This document shows positions 1-7,973 of a DNA stretch of 64,000 nt, one piece after another (positions within the stretch are counted from its first letter, which is position 1; every line of letters begins with the position of its first letter). Under the pieces are notes generated by a model that saw nothing but the letters and a program-made list of their open reading frames with translations, was not told the DNA's origin and did not search any database. Made by a program: the position numbers and the translations under genes. The DNA is from an uncultured Chitinophagaceae bacterium (GTDB lineage: Bacteria; Bacteroidota; Bacteroidia; Chitinophagales; Chitinophagaceae), in NCBI GenBank assembly GCA_903870685.1, contig CAIQDX010000040.1:1-64000 (forward strand), read 5' to 3'.

Positions 1-20
1 CATCGAAACAAACATTGCTG

Positions 21-28
21 TATTTTTG
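21..28 (+). promoter_or_regulatory. -7 promoter element of tRNA-Lys
   Basis: TATTTTTG matches the Bacteroidota -7 consensus TAnnTTTG exactly. It ends 15 bases before the first base of the tRNA, a sensible place for a tRNA promoter. The matching -33 TTTG would fall at or beyond the left edge of the window, so it cannot be checked. Confidence 0.5.
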
Positions 29-43
29 CCGTCCGAATTTTTC

Positions 44-117
44 GACTCCTTAGCTCAGCTGGTTAGAGCTACTGACTCTTAATCAGTAGGTCCAGGGTTC
101 GAGTCCCTGAGGGGTCA
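44..117 (+). tRNA. tRNA-Lys (anticodon CTT)
   Basis: The 74-base gene folds as a cloverleaf. The acceptor stem GACTCCT (44-50) pairs with AGGGGTC (110-116) with one G-T pair, and A117 is the discriminator base. The D stem is GCTC/GAGC, the anticodon stem ACTGA/TCAGT (71-75/83-87) holds the loop CTCTTAA with anticodon CTT at 78-80, and the T arm carries GGTTCGAGTCC. It decodes AAG. No CCA is encoded; the genomic bases after the discriminator are CAT. Confidence 0.95.
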
Positions 118-131
118 CATCAGAGTAGATT

Positions 132-170
132 AAAAACCGCTTGAATATTGAATTTGAGCGGTTTTTATTT
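132..170 (+). terminator. Terminator of tRNA-Lys
   Basis: AAAAACCGCT (132-141) pairs with AGCGGTTTTT (157-166) across a 15-base loop and is followed by a T-rich run. It lies 15 bases after the tRNA, as expected for a Rho-independent terminator of a single-gene transcript. Confidence 0.75.
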
Positions 171-269
171 TTTAGTTGCTGTCAAAAAAAATAAAATTAG
201 CTTAAGCACAATCAAATTTTTGAATTGTTATCTTCATTAAAATATAAAACGAAAGAATAAATTATAACC

Positions 270-950
270 ATGGTTCTTGATAATCCTATATGGCATGCGC
301 TTAATAACAGAGATATTGACAAAAATATCGGCTTTGCAGATTTCTCATTTTTTGATATTGAGATCGCACCTTTTATTGGTATGCAGACTTGGAATAAAAA
401 GAATCAAAAAAAATTACTTGCAAATATTTCATCTGATCGTTCATGGTTTTTATTAATTGCAGATGAAGTAAATTTTATTGAAGAATTAGAAATTGTTTTT
501 ACAATTCCTCTTTATCAATTTATTTGTCCTAAACTCGGAGACACGCCAACCAGTAAAAAAAATATTGAGATAGTTGCTTTGACAGAAAAAAATATTGATG
601 AAATGATTGCGCTTACCGATCTTACTAAACCCGGGCCTTTCAGAAAACGAACCATTGAATTTGGTAATTATCATGGAATATTTGAAGATGGTAAACTTGT
701 TGCCATGGGCGGCGAAAGATTACATGTTGATGGTTTTACAGAAGTGAGTGCTATTTGTACACATCCTGATTATCGAGGATTTGGATATGGTGCAATGATC
801 ACACATTTTCTTTCTGAATCTGTAATTAAAAATGGTCAAATACCTTTTCTTCATGCAAGGGTAGATAATGTTAACGCTATCAACGTATATAAAAAACTTG
901 GTTTTGAAATTCGCAAAAAAGTTCAATTCTATATTTTTAAGAAGAAATAA
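270..950 (+). CDS. GNAT family N-acetyltransferase (FR47-like)
   Basis: A cytosolic 226-residue protein. The C-terminal half (about residues 95-226) has the GNAT fold: the strand around EVSAICTHPDYRGFGYG carries the pyrophosphate-binding R-G-x-G-x-G-type loop for acetyl-CoA, and the later NAINVYKKLGFE is the usual GNAT motif B. The N-terminal half is variable and probably forms the acceptor site, so the substrate cannot be named. The ATG at 270 is the first start after the tRNA terminator. It converges with the CAP-domain gene, whose stop codon lies 10 bases away. Confidence 0.8.
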   Translation: MVLDNPIWHALNNRDIDKNIGFADFSFFDIEIAPFIGMQTWNKKNQKKLLANISSDRSWFLLIADEVNFIEELEIVFTIPLYQFICPKLGDTPTSKKNIEIVALTEKNIDEMIALTDLTKPGPFRKRTIEFGNYHGIFEDGKLVAMGGERLHVDGFTEVSAICTHPDYRGFGYGAMITHFLSESVIKNGQIPFLHARVDNVNAINVYKKLGFEIRKKVQFYIFKKK

Positions 951-960
951 AAAATAGAAA

Positions 961-1488
961 TTAATAAGGATACTGACCAATAACATTCCCTGCAGGATAA
1001 TAATTTGCAACAACAATTATTCCTCCGTTAGAACAAATTGCAACACCTACTCCAACTTCTTTTGTATCCTTCCAAACCATTTGAGTGTAATGGCCTGCTC
1101 TATCCCAATTATTTTCATTAAGCTTTGCGTATGAATATTTTTTTATTTCGCTATACCATGAAAGTGAAGCCTCGATTGGTTTGTAATAATCTGATGAGCT
1201 TCCCCAAAAAATATTTTCTCCATAATTTTTTCCATCCTCGCCACATTCAGTTCTGTGTTTTATTTCACAATTATTAGAACGGGCTAAATGATTGGCCCAT
1301 GATTGTGCGTATGCTGATAATTTACTACTCCAAATTAAAGCAGCGGCGCCAACATTTTTTCTTACTTTATTATGATGCGCTAAAATTTCTTTAGCATCAG
1401 TCACACTTATTTTACTACCGGTAAAATTATTTTGTGCAGAAGAAAAATTAATTGCAAACAAAAAAACTAATGTTATTAGCCTAGACAT
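961..1488 (-). CDS. Secreted CAP (SCP/PR-1) domain protein
   Basis: 175 residues from the chosen start. MSRLITLVFLFAINFSSAQ is a clear signal peptide, so the ATG at 1488 is preferred over an upstream ATG at 1548 that would put 20 non-signal residues in front. The mature protein is a single CAP domain: AHHNKVRKNVGA near the start, the HxxE-like HRTECGEDGKNYGENIF segment, and GHYTQMVWKDTKEVGVGVA, the CAP signature 2. Bacterial CAP proteins are exported and of mostly unknown biochemical role; the conserved His and Glu suggest a divalent-metal cavity. It sits alone between the GNAT gene and murA. Confidence 0.85.
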   Translation of the reverse strand: MSRLITLVFLFAINFSSAQNNFTGSKISVTDAKEILAHHNKVRKNVGAAALIWSSKLSAYAQSWANHLARSNNCEIKHRTECGEDGKNYGENIFWGSSSDYYKPIEASLSWYSEIKKYSYAKLNENNWDRAGHYTQMVWKDTKEVGVGVAICSNGGIIVVANYYPAGNVIGQYPY

Positions 1489-1576
1489 ATTTGTATAATT
1501 GATACAAATTACACCCATATTATTTCGTATCAATTTATATAAAGCCAAAGCTTTGCGAAAAAAATAAAAAGAAATT

Positions 1577-2884
1577 TTATTTTACTCTTTTAATATCAGC
1601 ACCAATATTTCTTAAACGCTCATCAATGTATTGATAACCGCGATCTATCTGTTCAATATTTTGAATGATACTTTTTCCATCAGCACTTAATGCGGCAATT
1701 AATAATGCTTGTCCGGCACGGATATCAGGACTGCTCATCGTTATACCACGTAAATTATTTTTTCTTCCCAAACCAATTACGGTGGCACGATGCGGATCGC
1801 ACAAAATAATTTGTGCACCCATATCAATTAATTTATCAACGAAAAATAATCTGCTCTCAAACATTTTTTGATGAATCAACACACTGCCTTTTGCTTGTGT
1901 TGCAATCACTAAAATGATACTTAATAAATCGGGAGTGAAACCCGGCCATGGATGATCGTAAATGGTTAGAATACCACCATCCAAATAATTTTGTACTTCA
2001 TAATATTCTTGTGATGGAATATTAATATCATCACCATTAATTTTAAAATCAATCCCCAGTTGCCGAAATTTTTCAGGTATCAATCCTAAATGTTTAACGC
2101 CTGCATTTTTAATGGTGAGCTCACTTTGTGTCATCGCCGCAAGTCCTATGAAACTGCCCACTTCGATCATATCAGGTAACATATTGTGCGATGTGCCGTG
2201 CAATTTTTCTACACCTTCAATCACCAATAAATTACTTCCAATACCATTAATTTTTGCACCCATGCTATTCAACATTTTGCATAATTGCTGAACATAAGGT
2301 TCGCATGCAGCATTATAAATGGTTGTAGTGCCTTCGGCTAAAACGGCCGCCATTGTTATATTTGCGGTACCTGTTACCGATGGTTCATCGAGTAACATAT
2401 AAGCTCCTTTTAATTGTGGAGAAGATAATTGAAAGTATCCGTGCACTTCATCGTATTCAAATTTTGCACCCAATTTTTCGAAACCAATTATATGTGTATC
2501 TAATCTTCTTCTGCCAATTTTATCACCACCGGGTTTAGGAATGTATGCTTTTTTAAAACGAGCCAACATTGGCCCGGCAAGCATTACAGCACCACGAAGT
2601 TTTCCGCTTTTATTTCTGAATGAATCCGATGCCAAGTAATTTATATTAACATCATCGGCCTGAAAGATGCAAGTGTGTCTATCAATTCTTTCAACCTTCA
2701 CATTCATCTCCTGCAATAATTCAATCAATAAATTCACATCGAGAATATCAGGAATATTATTCACTGTAATTTTTTCTGCAGTTAATAATACAGCAGATAA
2801 AATTTGCAATGCTTCATTCTTTGCACCCTGCGGTATAATTTCTCCCTTCAATTTTTTTCCGCCAATAACTTCAAATGAACTCAT
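1577..2884 (-). CDS. murA: UDP-N-acetylglucosamine 1-carboxyvinyltransferase MurA
   Basis: 435 residues. It transfers enolpyruvate from PEP to UDP-GlcNAc, the first committed step of peptidoglycan synthesis in the cytosol. The EPSP-synthase-type double barrel is complete: GGKKLKGEIIPQGAKNEAL at the N terminus (catalytic KN), GAVMLAGPMLARF, and RAGQALLIAALSADG near the C terminus. The mobile active-site loop reads KPGGDKIG: residue 121 (codon 2522-2524, GAT) is Asp where Escherichia coli has Cys115, the residue alkylated by fosfomycin. Family knowledge says Asp enzymes are active but insensitive to that drug, so resistance at the target is inferred. No obvious partner gene is nearby. Confidence 0.97.
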   Translation of the reverse strand: MSSFEVIGGKKLKGEIIPQGAKNEALQILSAVLLTAEKITVNNIPDILDVNLLIELLQEMNVKVERIDRHTCIFQADDVNINYLASDSFRNKSGKLRGAVMLAGPMLARFKKAYIPKPGGDKIGRRRLDTHIIGFEKLGAKFEYDEVHGYFQLSSPQLKGAYMLLDEPSVTGTANITMAAVLAEGTTTIYNAACEPYVQQLCKMLNSMGAKINGIGSNLLVIEGVEKLHGTSHNMLPDMIEVGSFIGLAAMTQSELTIKNAGVKHLGLIPEKFRQLGIDFKINGDDINIPSQEYYEVQNYLDGGILTIYDHPWPGFTPDLLSIILVIATQAKGSVLIHQKMFESRLFFVDKLIDMGAQIILCDPHRATVIGLGRKNNLRGITMSSPDIRAGQALLIAALSADGKSIIQNIEQIDRGYQYIDERLRNIGADIKRVK

Positions 2885-2960
2885 GAAATATTTGTTGATG
2901 AAGAAATAAAATCAAATCTTCTTTTGTAAAAATAATATTTGAATGTTGAACTGATGCAAT

Positions 2961-2990
2961 AAAAAAAGCATCGAAAATTCCGATGCTTTT
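2961..2990 (-). terminator. Terminator of the DUF4290 gene
   Basis: On the minus strand AAAAGCATCG pairs with CGATGCTTTT (arms 2964-2973 and 2981-2990) and is followed by a run of seven T. It lies 23 bases past the stop codon of the DUF4290 gene and separates it from murA. Confidence 0.8.
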
Positions 2991-3012
2991 AAAATGTTTT
3001 ATACCGATGCGA

Positions 3013-3810
3013 TTAATATCTTTTCTTAAAACCACCGCCGCTTCTGTTATCTCTTCCACCACCTGCTCTGTTATCAAAACCACCACCACTTCTATTATCT
3101 CTTCCACCGCCGGGTCTGTTATCACGTCCACCAGTTCTGTTATCTCTACCACCTGCGCTGCGATTATCACGTCCACCACCTCTGTTATCGCGACTTCCAA
3201 AATTTTGACGGCGACCGGTATTAGTTCTTCCGTAATCATCTCTTTCAAAATTCTGATTACGATGTTTGATATACGGAGTAGTGCTGAATTCTAATTGACC
3301 GCCGGTGATGCTGTTTAATTCGGTTCTTATCGTATCATCATGCACCAATTCTTTATGCCAGTTGCTGTATGCCAACTTCATGTAATAAGCAATAGAATGT
3401 GCGAAACCTGCTTTCTTTTCAGGATCTTCTTCCTTCAATGCTTTTTCAATTACCACTTCTAAATTTTTTCCCAAATGAGAATATTTAGGATAGCGTCGTG
3501 GATATGGCAATGGATCGGGTTTGCCTTTATAAGTTTCTTTTTGAGGAATAGGATACGGACTATCGATATCTAATTTAAAATCGCTGATAAAAAATAAATG
3601 ATCCCATAACATATGTCTGAAATCATCCACATTACGCAAATGCGGATTTAAAAATCCCATTAATTCAATAATGGATTTTGCCTGCAGATTGCGTTTGTCG
3701 CGGTCTTCAATTGTCATCACATACTCCACCATTTTCTGAATGTGGCGGCCATATTCCCGCATACTCAAATAATTTCTGGCTGTATTGTATTCCATGTTTT
3801 CGTACTTCAT
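3013..3810 (-). CDS. DUF4290 family protein with RGG-type C-terminal tail
   Basis: 265 residues. Residues 1 to about 190 match the Bacteroidota-specific DUF4290 family (EYNTARNYLSMREYGRHIQKMVEY near the start, then RNLQAKSIIELMGFLNP and FRHMLWDHLFFISDF). Function is unknown. The tail from about residue 205 is low-complexity, with seven imperfect (G)RDNRxGG units ending in FKKRY, much like RGG motifs that bind RNA. The ATG at 3810 gives the short N terminus usual for the family; the ATG at 3795 is an equally reasonable start, and the one at 3873 would run almost into the pheS promoter region. It is divergent from pheS. Confidence 0.8.
   Translation of the reverse strand: MKYENMEYNTARNYLSMREYGRHIQKMVEYVMTIEDRDKRNLQAKSIIELMGFLNPHLRNVDDFRHMLWDHLFFISDFKLDIDSPYPIPQKETYKGKPDPLPYPRRYPKYSHLGKNLEVVIEKALKEEDPEKKAGFAHSIAYYMKLAYSNWHKELVHDDTIRTELNSITGGQLEFSTTPYIKHRNQNFERDDYGRTNTGRRQNFGSRDNRGGGRDNRSAGGRDNRTGGRDNRPGGGRDNRSGGGFDNRAGGGRDNRSGGGFKKRY
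3034..3200 (-). repeat. Tandem repeats encoding the RDNR/GG tail
   Basis: Seven imperfect units with a period of about 21-27 bases, each containing a form of CTGTTATC on the plus strand, encode the repeated RDNR-glycine tail of the DUF4290 protein. Period and sequence vary in whole codons, as expected from in-frame repeat expansion. Confidence 0.7.
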
Positions 3811-3899
3811 CTGTGGCAAATGTAAGCAATAGCTTGTGTTTGAGGTAATTTTTGTGAAACCAGCAACATTCACTCATTTCTAATTATTATCTTCGCCGC

Positions 3900-4931
3900 A
3901 TGGAACAGTTGTTACAACAAATAGAATCTTACAAACAAGAGATCAGTGCATTTGAAGCATCAACAGCCGATGCAGTAGAAAATTTTCGTATCAAATGGTT
4001 GGGCACAAAAGGTTTGGTAAAAGCCATCATGGGTGAAATGAAAAACGTTCCTAACGATCGCAAAAAAGAATTTGGACAAATATTAAATGAGTTTAAATTA
4101 TTTGTTGAAACGAAATTTATCACACTTTCTGAAAACAGTTCTCAGCTCACGACTAACGACTCTGAACTAATAGACTGGAGTTTACCAGGCGATCCTGTTG
4201 CATTGGGCACAAGACATCCATTAAGTATTGTTCGCAATCAAATTGTTTCCATTTTTAAAAGATTAGGATTTGCAGTTGCCGAAGGTCCGGAAATAGAAGA
4301 TGACTGGCACAATTTCGGCGCAATGAATTTACCTGAAAATCATCCTGCCCGGGATATGCAAGATACTTTTTACATCAATCAAGATCCTGCATGGTTATTA
4401 CGCACACATACCAGCAGCGTGCAGGCACGTGTGATGGAAAAACAAAAACCACCAATACGTGTAATTTGTCCGGGCAGAGTTTATCGTAATGAAACGATCA
4501 GTGCAAGAGCACATTGTTTTTTTCATCAGGTGGAAGGATTATATATTGATGAAAATGTAAGCTTCGCCGACTTAAAACAAACATTGTATTTCTTTGTGCA
4601 GGAAATGTTTGGTAAGGATACTAAAGTTCGTTTTCGTCCATCATATTTTCCATTTACAGAACCAAGTGCAGAAATGGACATCAGTTGTTTGATTTGTGGT
4701 GGTGATGGTTGCAATGTTTGTAAACACACAGGATGGGTAGAAATTTTAGGAAGCGGAATGGTGCATCCAAAAGTGTTGGAAAATTTTGGAATTGATTCTA
4801 ATAAATATACTGGCTTCGCATTTGGTATGGGTGTTGAAAGAATTTGTCAATTGAAATATCGCGTGAACGATTTGCGTTTGTATTCGCAAAACGATGTTCG
4901 CTTTTTAAAACAATTTACTGGAGCTTTATAA
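3900..4931 (+). CDS. pheS: Phenylalanine--tRNA ligase alpha subunit
   Basis: 343 residues, normal length for PheS. It charges tRNA-Phe as the catalytic half of the alpha2-beta2 enzyme. The N-terminal coiled coil (residues 1-90) is followed by the class II core: GTRHPLSIVRNQI, GPEIEDDWHNFGAMNLPENHPARDMQDTFYI (motif 1/2 region), RTHTSSVQARVME, GRVYRNETISARAHCFFHQVEGLYID and, at the end, GMGVERICQLKY (motif 3). CLICGGDGCNVCKHTGW is the Cys-rich insertion found in many PheS. A -7-like box TATCTTCG (3888-3895) ends five bases before the ATG, so the mRNA may have almost no leader. pheT is not in the window. Confidence 0.97.
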   Translation: MEQLLQQIESYKQEISAFEASTADAVENFRIKWLGTKGLVKAIMGEMKNVPNDRKKEFGQILNEFKLFVETKFITLSENSSQLTTNDSELIDWSLPGDPVALGTRHPLSIVRNQIVSIFKRLGFAVAEGPEIEDDWHNFGAMNLPENHPARDMQDTFYINQDPAWLLRTHTSSVQARVMEKQKPPIRVICPGRVYRNETISARAHCFFHQVEGLYIDENVSFADLKQTLYFFVQEMFGKDTKVRFRPSYFPFTEPSAEMDISCLICGGDGCNVCKHTGWVEILGSGMVHPKVLENFGIDSNKYTGFAFGMGVERICQLKYRVNDLRLYSQNDVRFLKQFTGAL

Positions 4932-4995
4932 AATTAACTTCATCAATATTTCGAATTGCATCTTCTACATTTGTATTATTCATTTTAATTATTGA

Positions 4996-5733
4996 ATGGT
5001 ACATAAAACAAAAGGCATTATTCTTCGCACTGTTAAATACGGGGAAACAAGCATCATTACTACTGTTTACACAGAGTTGTTTGGTGTGCAGACTTATATT
5101 GTGAAAGGTGTACGACAATCATCAAAAACATCACAAGGCAAATCAAATTATTTTCAACCATCGATGATGTTGGATATGGAAGTGCATCACAATGAATTAA
5201 AACAAATGCAATTCATTAAAGAATATCAATGCAGTTATTTGTACGAAAAAATTTTGTTTGATGTGGTTAGAAATTCTGTTGCGATGTATGTTATTGAATT
5301 GTTGCAACACAGTTTAAAACAACCCGAAGCCAATCCCGAATTATTTTATTTGATCGAAGACACGTTAAAAGAAATTGATAAAGGCAGCGAAATTTTTGTT
5401 GCCAATCTTCCTTTATATTTTACATTGCATTTAGGAAGCGAATTAGGTTTTCAGATTCGAGGAGAATACTCAGAACACAATCCTGTACTGGATTTGCAAC
5501 AAGGATTTTTTGTTGATGCGGTTCCATCGCATCCATATTTTTTGGATAATGATGATGCAAAAATTACTTCACAAATACTCAATATTAAAAAGTATAAAGA
5601 GTTAGAAAATATTTCATTGAACAGAAATGTACGCAGAAAATTATTGGTAGCTTATCAACAATACATGGCATTTCACATTTCGGATTTTGGTGAAATGAGA
5701 AGCCTTAGTGTGCTGCAGGAAATATTAAGCTAA
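4996..5733 (+). CDS. recO: DNA repair protein RecO
   Basis: 245 residues. RecO helps RecF/RecR load RecA onto SSB-coated single strands and anneals DNA. The N-terminal OB fold is recognised from KTKGIILRTVKYGETSIITTVYTELFG, followed by YIVKGVRQSSKTSQGKSNYFQPS. The C-terminal half is helical with no Cys4 zinc finger, as is common in Bacteroidota. TACATTTG at 4966-4973 could be its -7 promoter box, without a clear -33 partner. The 3' end overlaps the convergent small membrane protein gene by nine bases. Confidence 0.92.
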   Translation: MVHKTKGIILRTVKYGETSIITTVYTELFGVQTYIVKGVRQSSKTSQGKSNYFQPSMMLDMEVHHNELKQMQFIKEYQCSYLYEKILFDVVRNSVAMYVIELLQHSLKQPEANPELFYLIEDTLKEIDKGSEIFVANLPLYFTLHLGSELGFQIRGEYSEHNPVLDLQQGFFVDAVPSHPYFLDNDDAKITSQILNIKKYKELENISLNRNVRRKLLVAYQQYMAFHISDFGEMRSLSVLQEILS

Positions 5734-6000
5734 ATGCCTTTTTTCGCGTTTGCCAAAAGATAAAAGTTGTACTAATAAAAAACCGATCAGTACACAAATT
5801 AAAAAATCGATAGAAAGATTTATAAAAGAAAAATATTTATCAGCCATTACTTTTTTATCTGGTTCGGTTGTAAAAAAAATAAATGGCCAACCGAAATTTG
5901 CACCTACTAAATACGAAGTTTGAAATTTTGAAACTGTAAAAGTTGTAGCAGTAAAAAGAATTACAGAAACAAGCGAGGAGATAGATGCATTCTTAATCAT
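5725..6000 (-). CDS. Small two-helix membrane protein, unknown function
   Basis: 91 residues, not assigned to a known family. Two hydrophobic segments are visible, about residues 5-24 and 67-83 (LSIDFLICVLIGFLLVQLL), with a polar loop between and a basic C terminus (KREKRHLA). Its ATG overlaps the TGA of the upstream amidohydrolase gene (shared ATGA at 5997-6000), so the two are probably co-transcribed and translationally coupled. The start is well fixed by this overlap. Confidence 0.6.
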   Translation of the reverse strand: MIKNASISSLVSVILFTATTFTVSKFQTSYLVGANFGWPFIFFTTEPDKKVMADKYFSFINLSIDFLICVLIGFLLVQLLSFGKREKRHLA

Positions 6001-7190
6001 AAAATTCGTTTTGCCGTTGATTCGTTGGCTAAGTCTCCATTTTTCAATCCTTCTATTAAAACAATTCCGGGTTTTTTATTTCTTTCAAAACTTCCCAAAT
6101 GGTCTTCCATTTGTAAAGCCTTGGCTCCATTGATGGTTGCCCATTGTAGCAACTCGGAAATTGGAATGGATGAAAAATGCCGACTGATTTTTTTTACTTC
6201 ATCTAAAATGCTCAAACTCCAATTGCTTGCTAAACTATCTGTACCGATGGTGATGTTGAATTGATGCTGACGCAATTTTTCAACAGGAGGCAAAGCATTC
6301 TCAATGTAGGTATTAGCATTAACGCATAAACAGCAAAAAAATTGTTGTTGATTTTGTTTTGATAAAAATTTTATGAACTCATTATCATCATCTTTTATAA
6401 AAGTATCATGAACCAATAAAACATTTGATGCGCCATTAAATTTTTGAAGATAAGATTGCAAACTGCTTTTACCGGTGGGTTTAAAAAAGCTGTTATCAAT
6501 TTTCATCATTTCATACATTCTTGTAAAATCGCCGGTGCCATTGATGAAAAGTAAATCTTCAAAATCTGTTTCTTGATTATGAATTGTTGTTGTTTTGTTT
6601 TGAAAGAATGGAGAAATTAATTCCCATAATTCGTTTGAAACAGAATATGGTGCATGTGGAGCTAACGAATTTTGAATTTTGAATTTTGAATTTTGAATTG
6701 AAAAAACATCCAAGATTTCTTTTGATTTTTTAAAACGTTGTTCAGCAATTTGTGGTAACCATCCGCTTACTTCAATGAAATTATAATAATCAATTCTTTG
6801 TTTTAATTTTTGAGGGATTGTGTGTGTGTTGTTACAAATGTCTCCAACAGCAACAATACCATTTGCAATCATTTCATCTTCAGCTTTTGTGATCGAATCT
6901 AAAATTTCTTCTTCTGGGAAATGACGTTGCGTAACAACATTAAAAACAAAATCTACTAATCCGGTTTTTTCTGGAATTAAATTTTTCATGTGACTTAATT
7001 CCAAATGACAATGACAATTAATAAAACCCGGACTTAATAAACCTTGAAAAGTTTGAATATTTTCTCCGGCATTTTTTTCATCAATAATTTCCTGAACAAT
7101 TCCATCCTGATCTGTAATCAATACATGATTGGTGCCAAGAATTTCCGTGCCTGTAAAAAGATAATCAGCTTTAAATTTTTTGTAAGACAA
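5997..7190 (-). CDS. Amidohydrolase superfamily protein (deaminase-like)
   Basis: A metal-dependent hydrolase of the TRZ/ATZ - guanine deaminase type, 397 residues. The small composite beta-sandwich at the N terminus (KADYLFTGTEILGTNHVLITDQDG) leads to the first metal site SPGFINCHCHLELSH; APHAPYSVS and TTTIHNQET follow, and ITIGTDSLASNWSLSIL holds the metal-binding Asp. Aminodeoxyfutalosine deaminases share such a HxHLE-S motif, but the substrate cannot be fixed. I chose TTG at 7190, which starts directly on the conserved domain. A GTG at 7268 is possible, but the 26 extra residues would be read from a copy of a dispersed repeat (7232-7276). Operon with the small membrane protein downstream. 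Confidence 0.8.
   Translation of the reverse strand: MSYKKFKADYLFTGTEILGTNHVLITDQDGIVQEIIDEKNAGENIQTFQGLLSPGFINCHCHLELSHMKNLIPEKTGLVDFVFNVVTQRHFPEEEILDSITKAEDEMIANGIVAVGDICNNTHTIPQKLKQRIDYYNFIEVSGWLPQIAEQRFKKSKEILDVFSIQNSKFKIQNSLAPHAPYSVSNELWELISPFFQNKTTTIHNQETDFEDLLFINGTGDFTRMYEMMKIDNSFFKPTGKSSLQSYLQKFNGASNVLLVHDTFIKDDDNEFIKFLSKQNQQQFFCCLCVNANTYIENALPPVEKLRQHQFNITIGTDSLASNWSLSILDEVKKISRHFSSIPISELLQWATINGAKALQMEDHLGSFERNKKPGIVLIEGLKNGDLANESTAKRIL
6668..6700 (-). repeat. 7-bp tandem repeat inside the amidohydrolase gene
   Basis: Four full copies of AATTTTG (6668-6695) plus a partial fifth, encoding the repetitive IQNSKFKIQNS stretch. The unit length is not a multiple of three, so gain or loss of one copy would shift the reading frame. 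Confidence 0.75.
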
Positions 7191-7231
7191 TTTTATTATT
7201 TGAGTTAACGAAGTTCTGTTTTTTATGATTG

Positions 7232-7276
7232 ATGAAAGTATTGAAAATGCTGAACTGTGCGACGCCACCGAAGCAA
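7232..7276 (-). repeat. Diverged copy of the GCGTCGCAC dispersed repeat (copy A)
   Basis: On the minus strand GGCGTCGCAC (7257-7266) is followed by TTTTCAATACTTTCATCA, resembling the copy at 57445-57488 (GCGTCGCAC then AACAATACTTTCAG). It covers the possible upstream GTG start of the amidohydrolase gene, which suggests that start is not the ancestral one. Confidence 0.5.
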
Positions 7277-7384
7277 AATAGTGGTAAAACTGCCGGGTTC
7301 ATCAAACAAAAAATAAAACACGGCAAATTTTTTATTGAAAATCAATTGATTATAAAGGTTCGATAAAAAATAGTTTATTAAATC

Positions 7385-7416
7385 TTTGGAAAATAACTTT
7401 CACACCAACACCTTTG
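7385..7416 (+). promoter_or_regulatory. Promoter of the rplM-rpsI-rpsB-tsf operon
   Basis: TTTG (7385-7388), 20 bases, then CACCTTTG (7409-7416), seven of eight matches to TAnnTTTG. The predicted transcript starts about 7421 and has a leader of about 65 bases before the rplM ATG. The leader contains a short palindrome (CCCGAAAAAATCGGG, 7421-7435) of unknown role. Confidence 0.5.
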
Positions 7417-7485
7417 CACTCCCGAAAAAATCGGGATATTTTAAAGTTGGAGGGATAGCTTCAACATCACTTAAATAAAATTATC

Positions 7486-7929
7486 ATGAGTAAACTACAT
7501 TTCACAACCAAGCATGCAAATGCGGCTACCGTTAAGCACAACTGGTATGTTGTTGACGGTACTAATCAAACCGTGGGACGCATTGCTTCAAAGATTGCTT
7601 CTGTTCTTCGCGGTAAGAACAAAGCTTATTACACACCTCACGTTGATTGCGGTGATTATGTAATTGTTATTAATGCAGACAAAGTTGTTTTTACCGGCAA
7701 CAAAGGCGAGCAAAAACAATACATTAATTATTCAGGTTATCCTGGTGGAAAGAAAGAAGAAGCTGCACAAGATCTTTTAAAACGCAGACCAGAAGTAATT
7801 ATGGAAAGAGCTGTAAAAGGCATGCTTCCTAAAAATCGTTTGGGTCGCAAAATGGTCAAGAAATTATTTGTGTATGCAACTGCCGAACACCCGCATGGTG
7901 CACAACAACCTAAAGAATTTAAATTTTAA
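7486..7929 (+). CDS. rplM: 50S ribosomal protein L13
   Basis: 147 residues, standard length. An early-assembling protein of the large subunit. The L13 signature is complete: [27 protein letters not shown], then [25 protein letters not shown] and [16 protein letters not shown]. First gene of the operon rplM-rpsI-rpsB-tsf, the order found throughout Bacteroidota. The next gene, rpsI, begins 44 bases downstream. Confidence 0.98.
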   Translation: MSKLHFTTKHANAATVKHNWYVVDGTNQTVGRIASKIASVLRGKNKAYYTPHVDCGDYVIVINADKVVFTGNKGEQKQYINYSGYPGGKKEEAAQDLLKRRPEVIMERAVKGMLPKNRLGRKMVKKLFVYATAEHPHGAQQPKEFKF

Positions 7930-7973
7930 ATCATTGTTTTCAGCGTTAAGCTAAAAGCATTAAGCATAATAAA

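Noticed and set aside
3034-3200. CRISPR-like spaced repeats
   Set aside because: The repeats are in-frame protein-coding units of 21-27 bases without constant repeat or unique spacers; no cas genes are present.
2871-3294. Open frames on both strands over the end of the DUF4290 gene
   Set aside because: They are shadows of the RDNR/GG repeats: low-complexity translations (runs of ITE, VVV or SSTT) with no start context.
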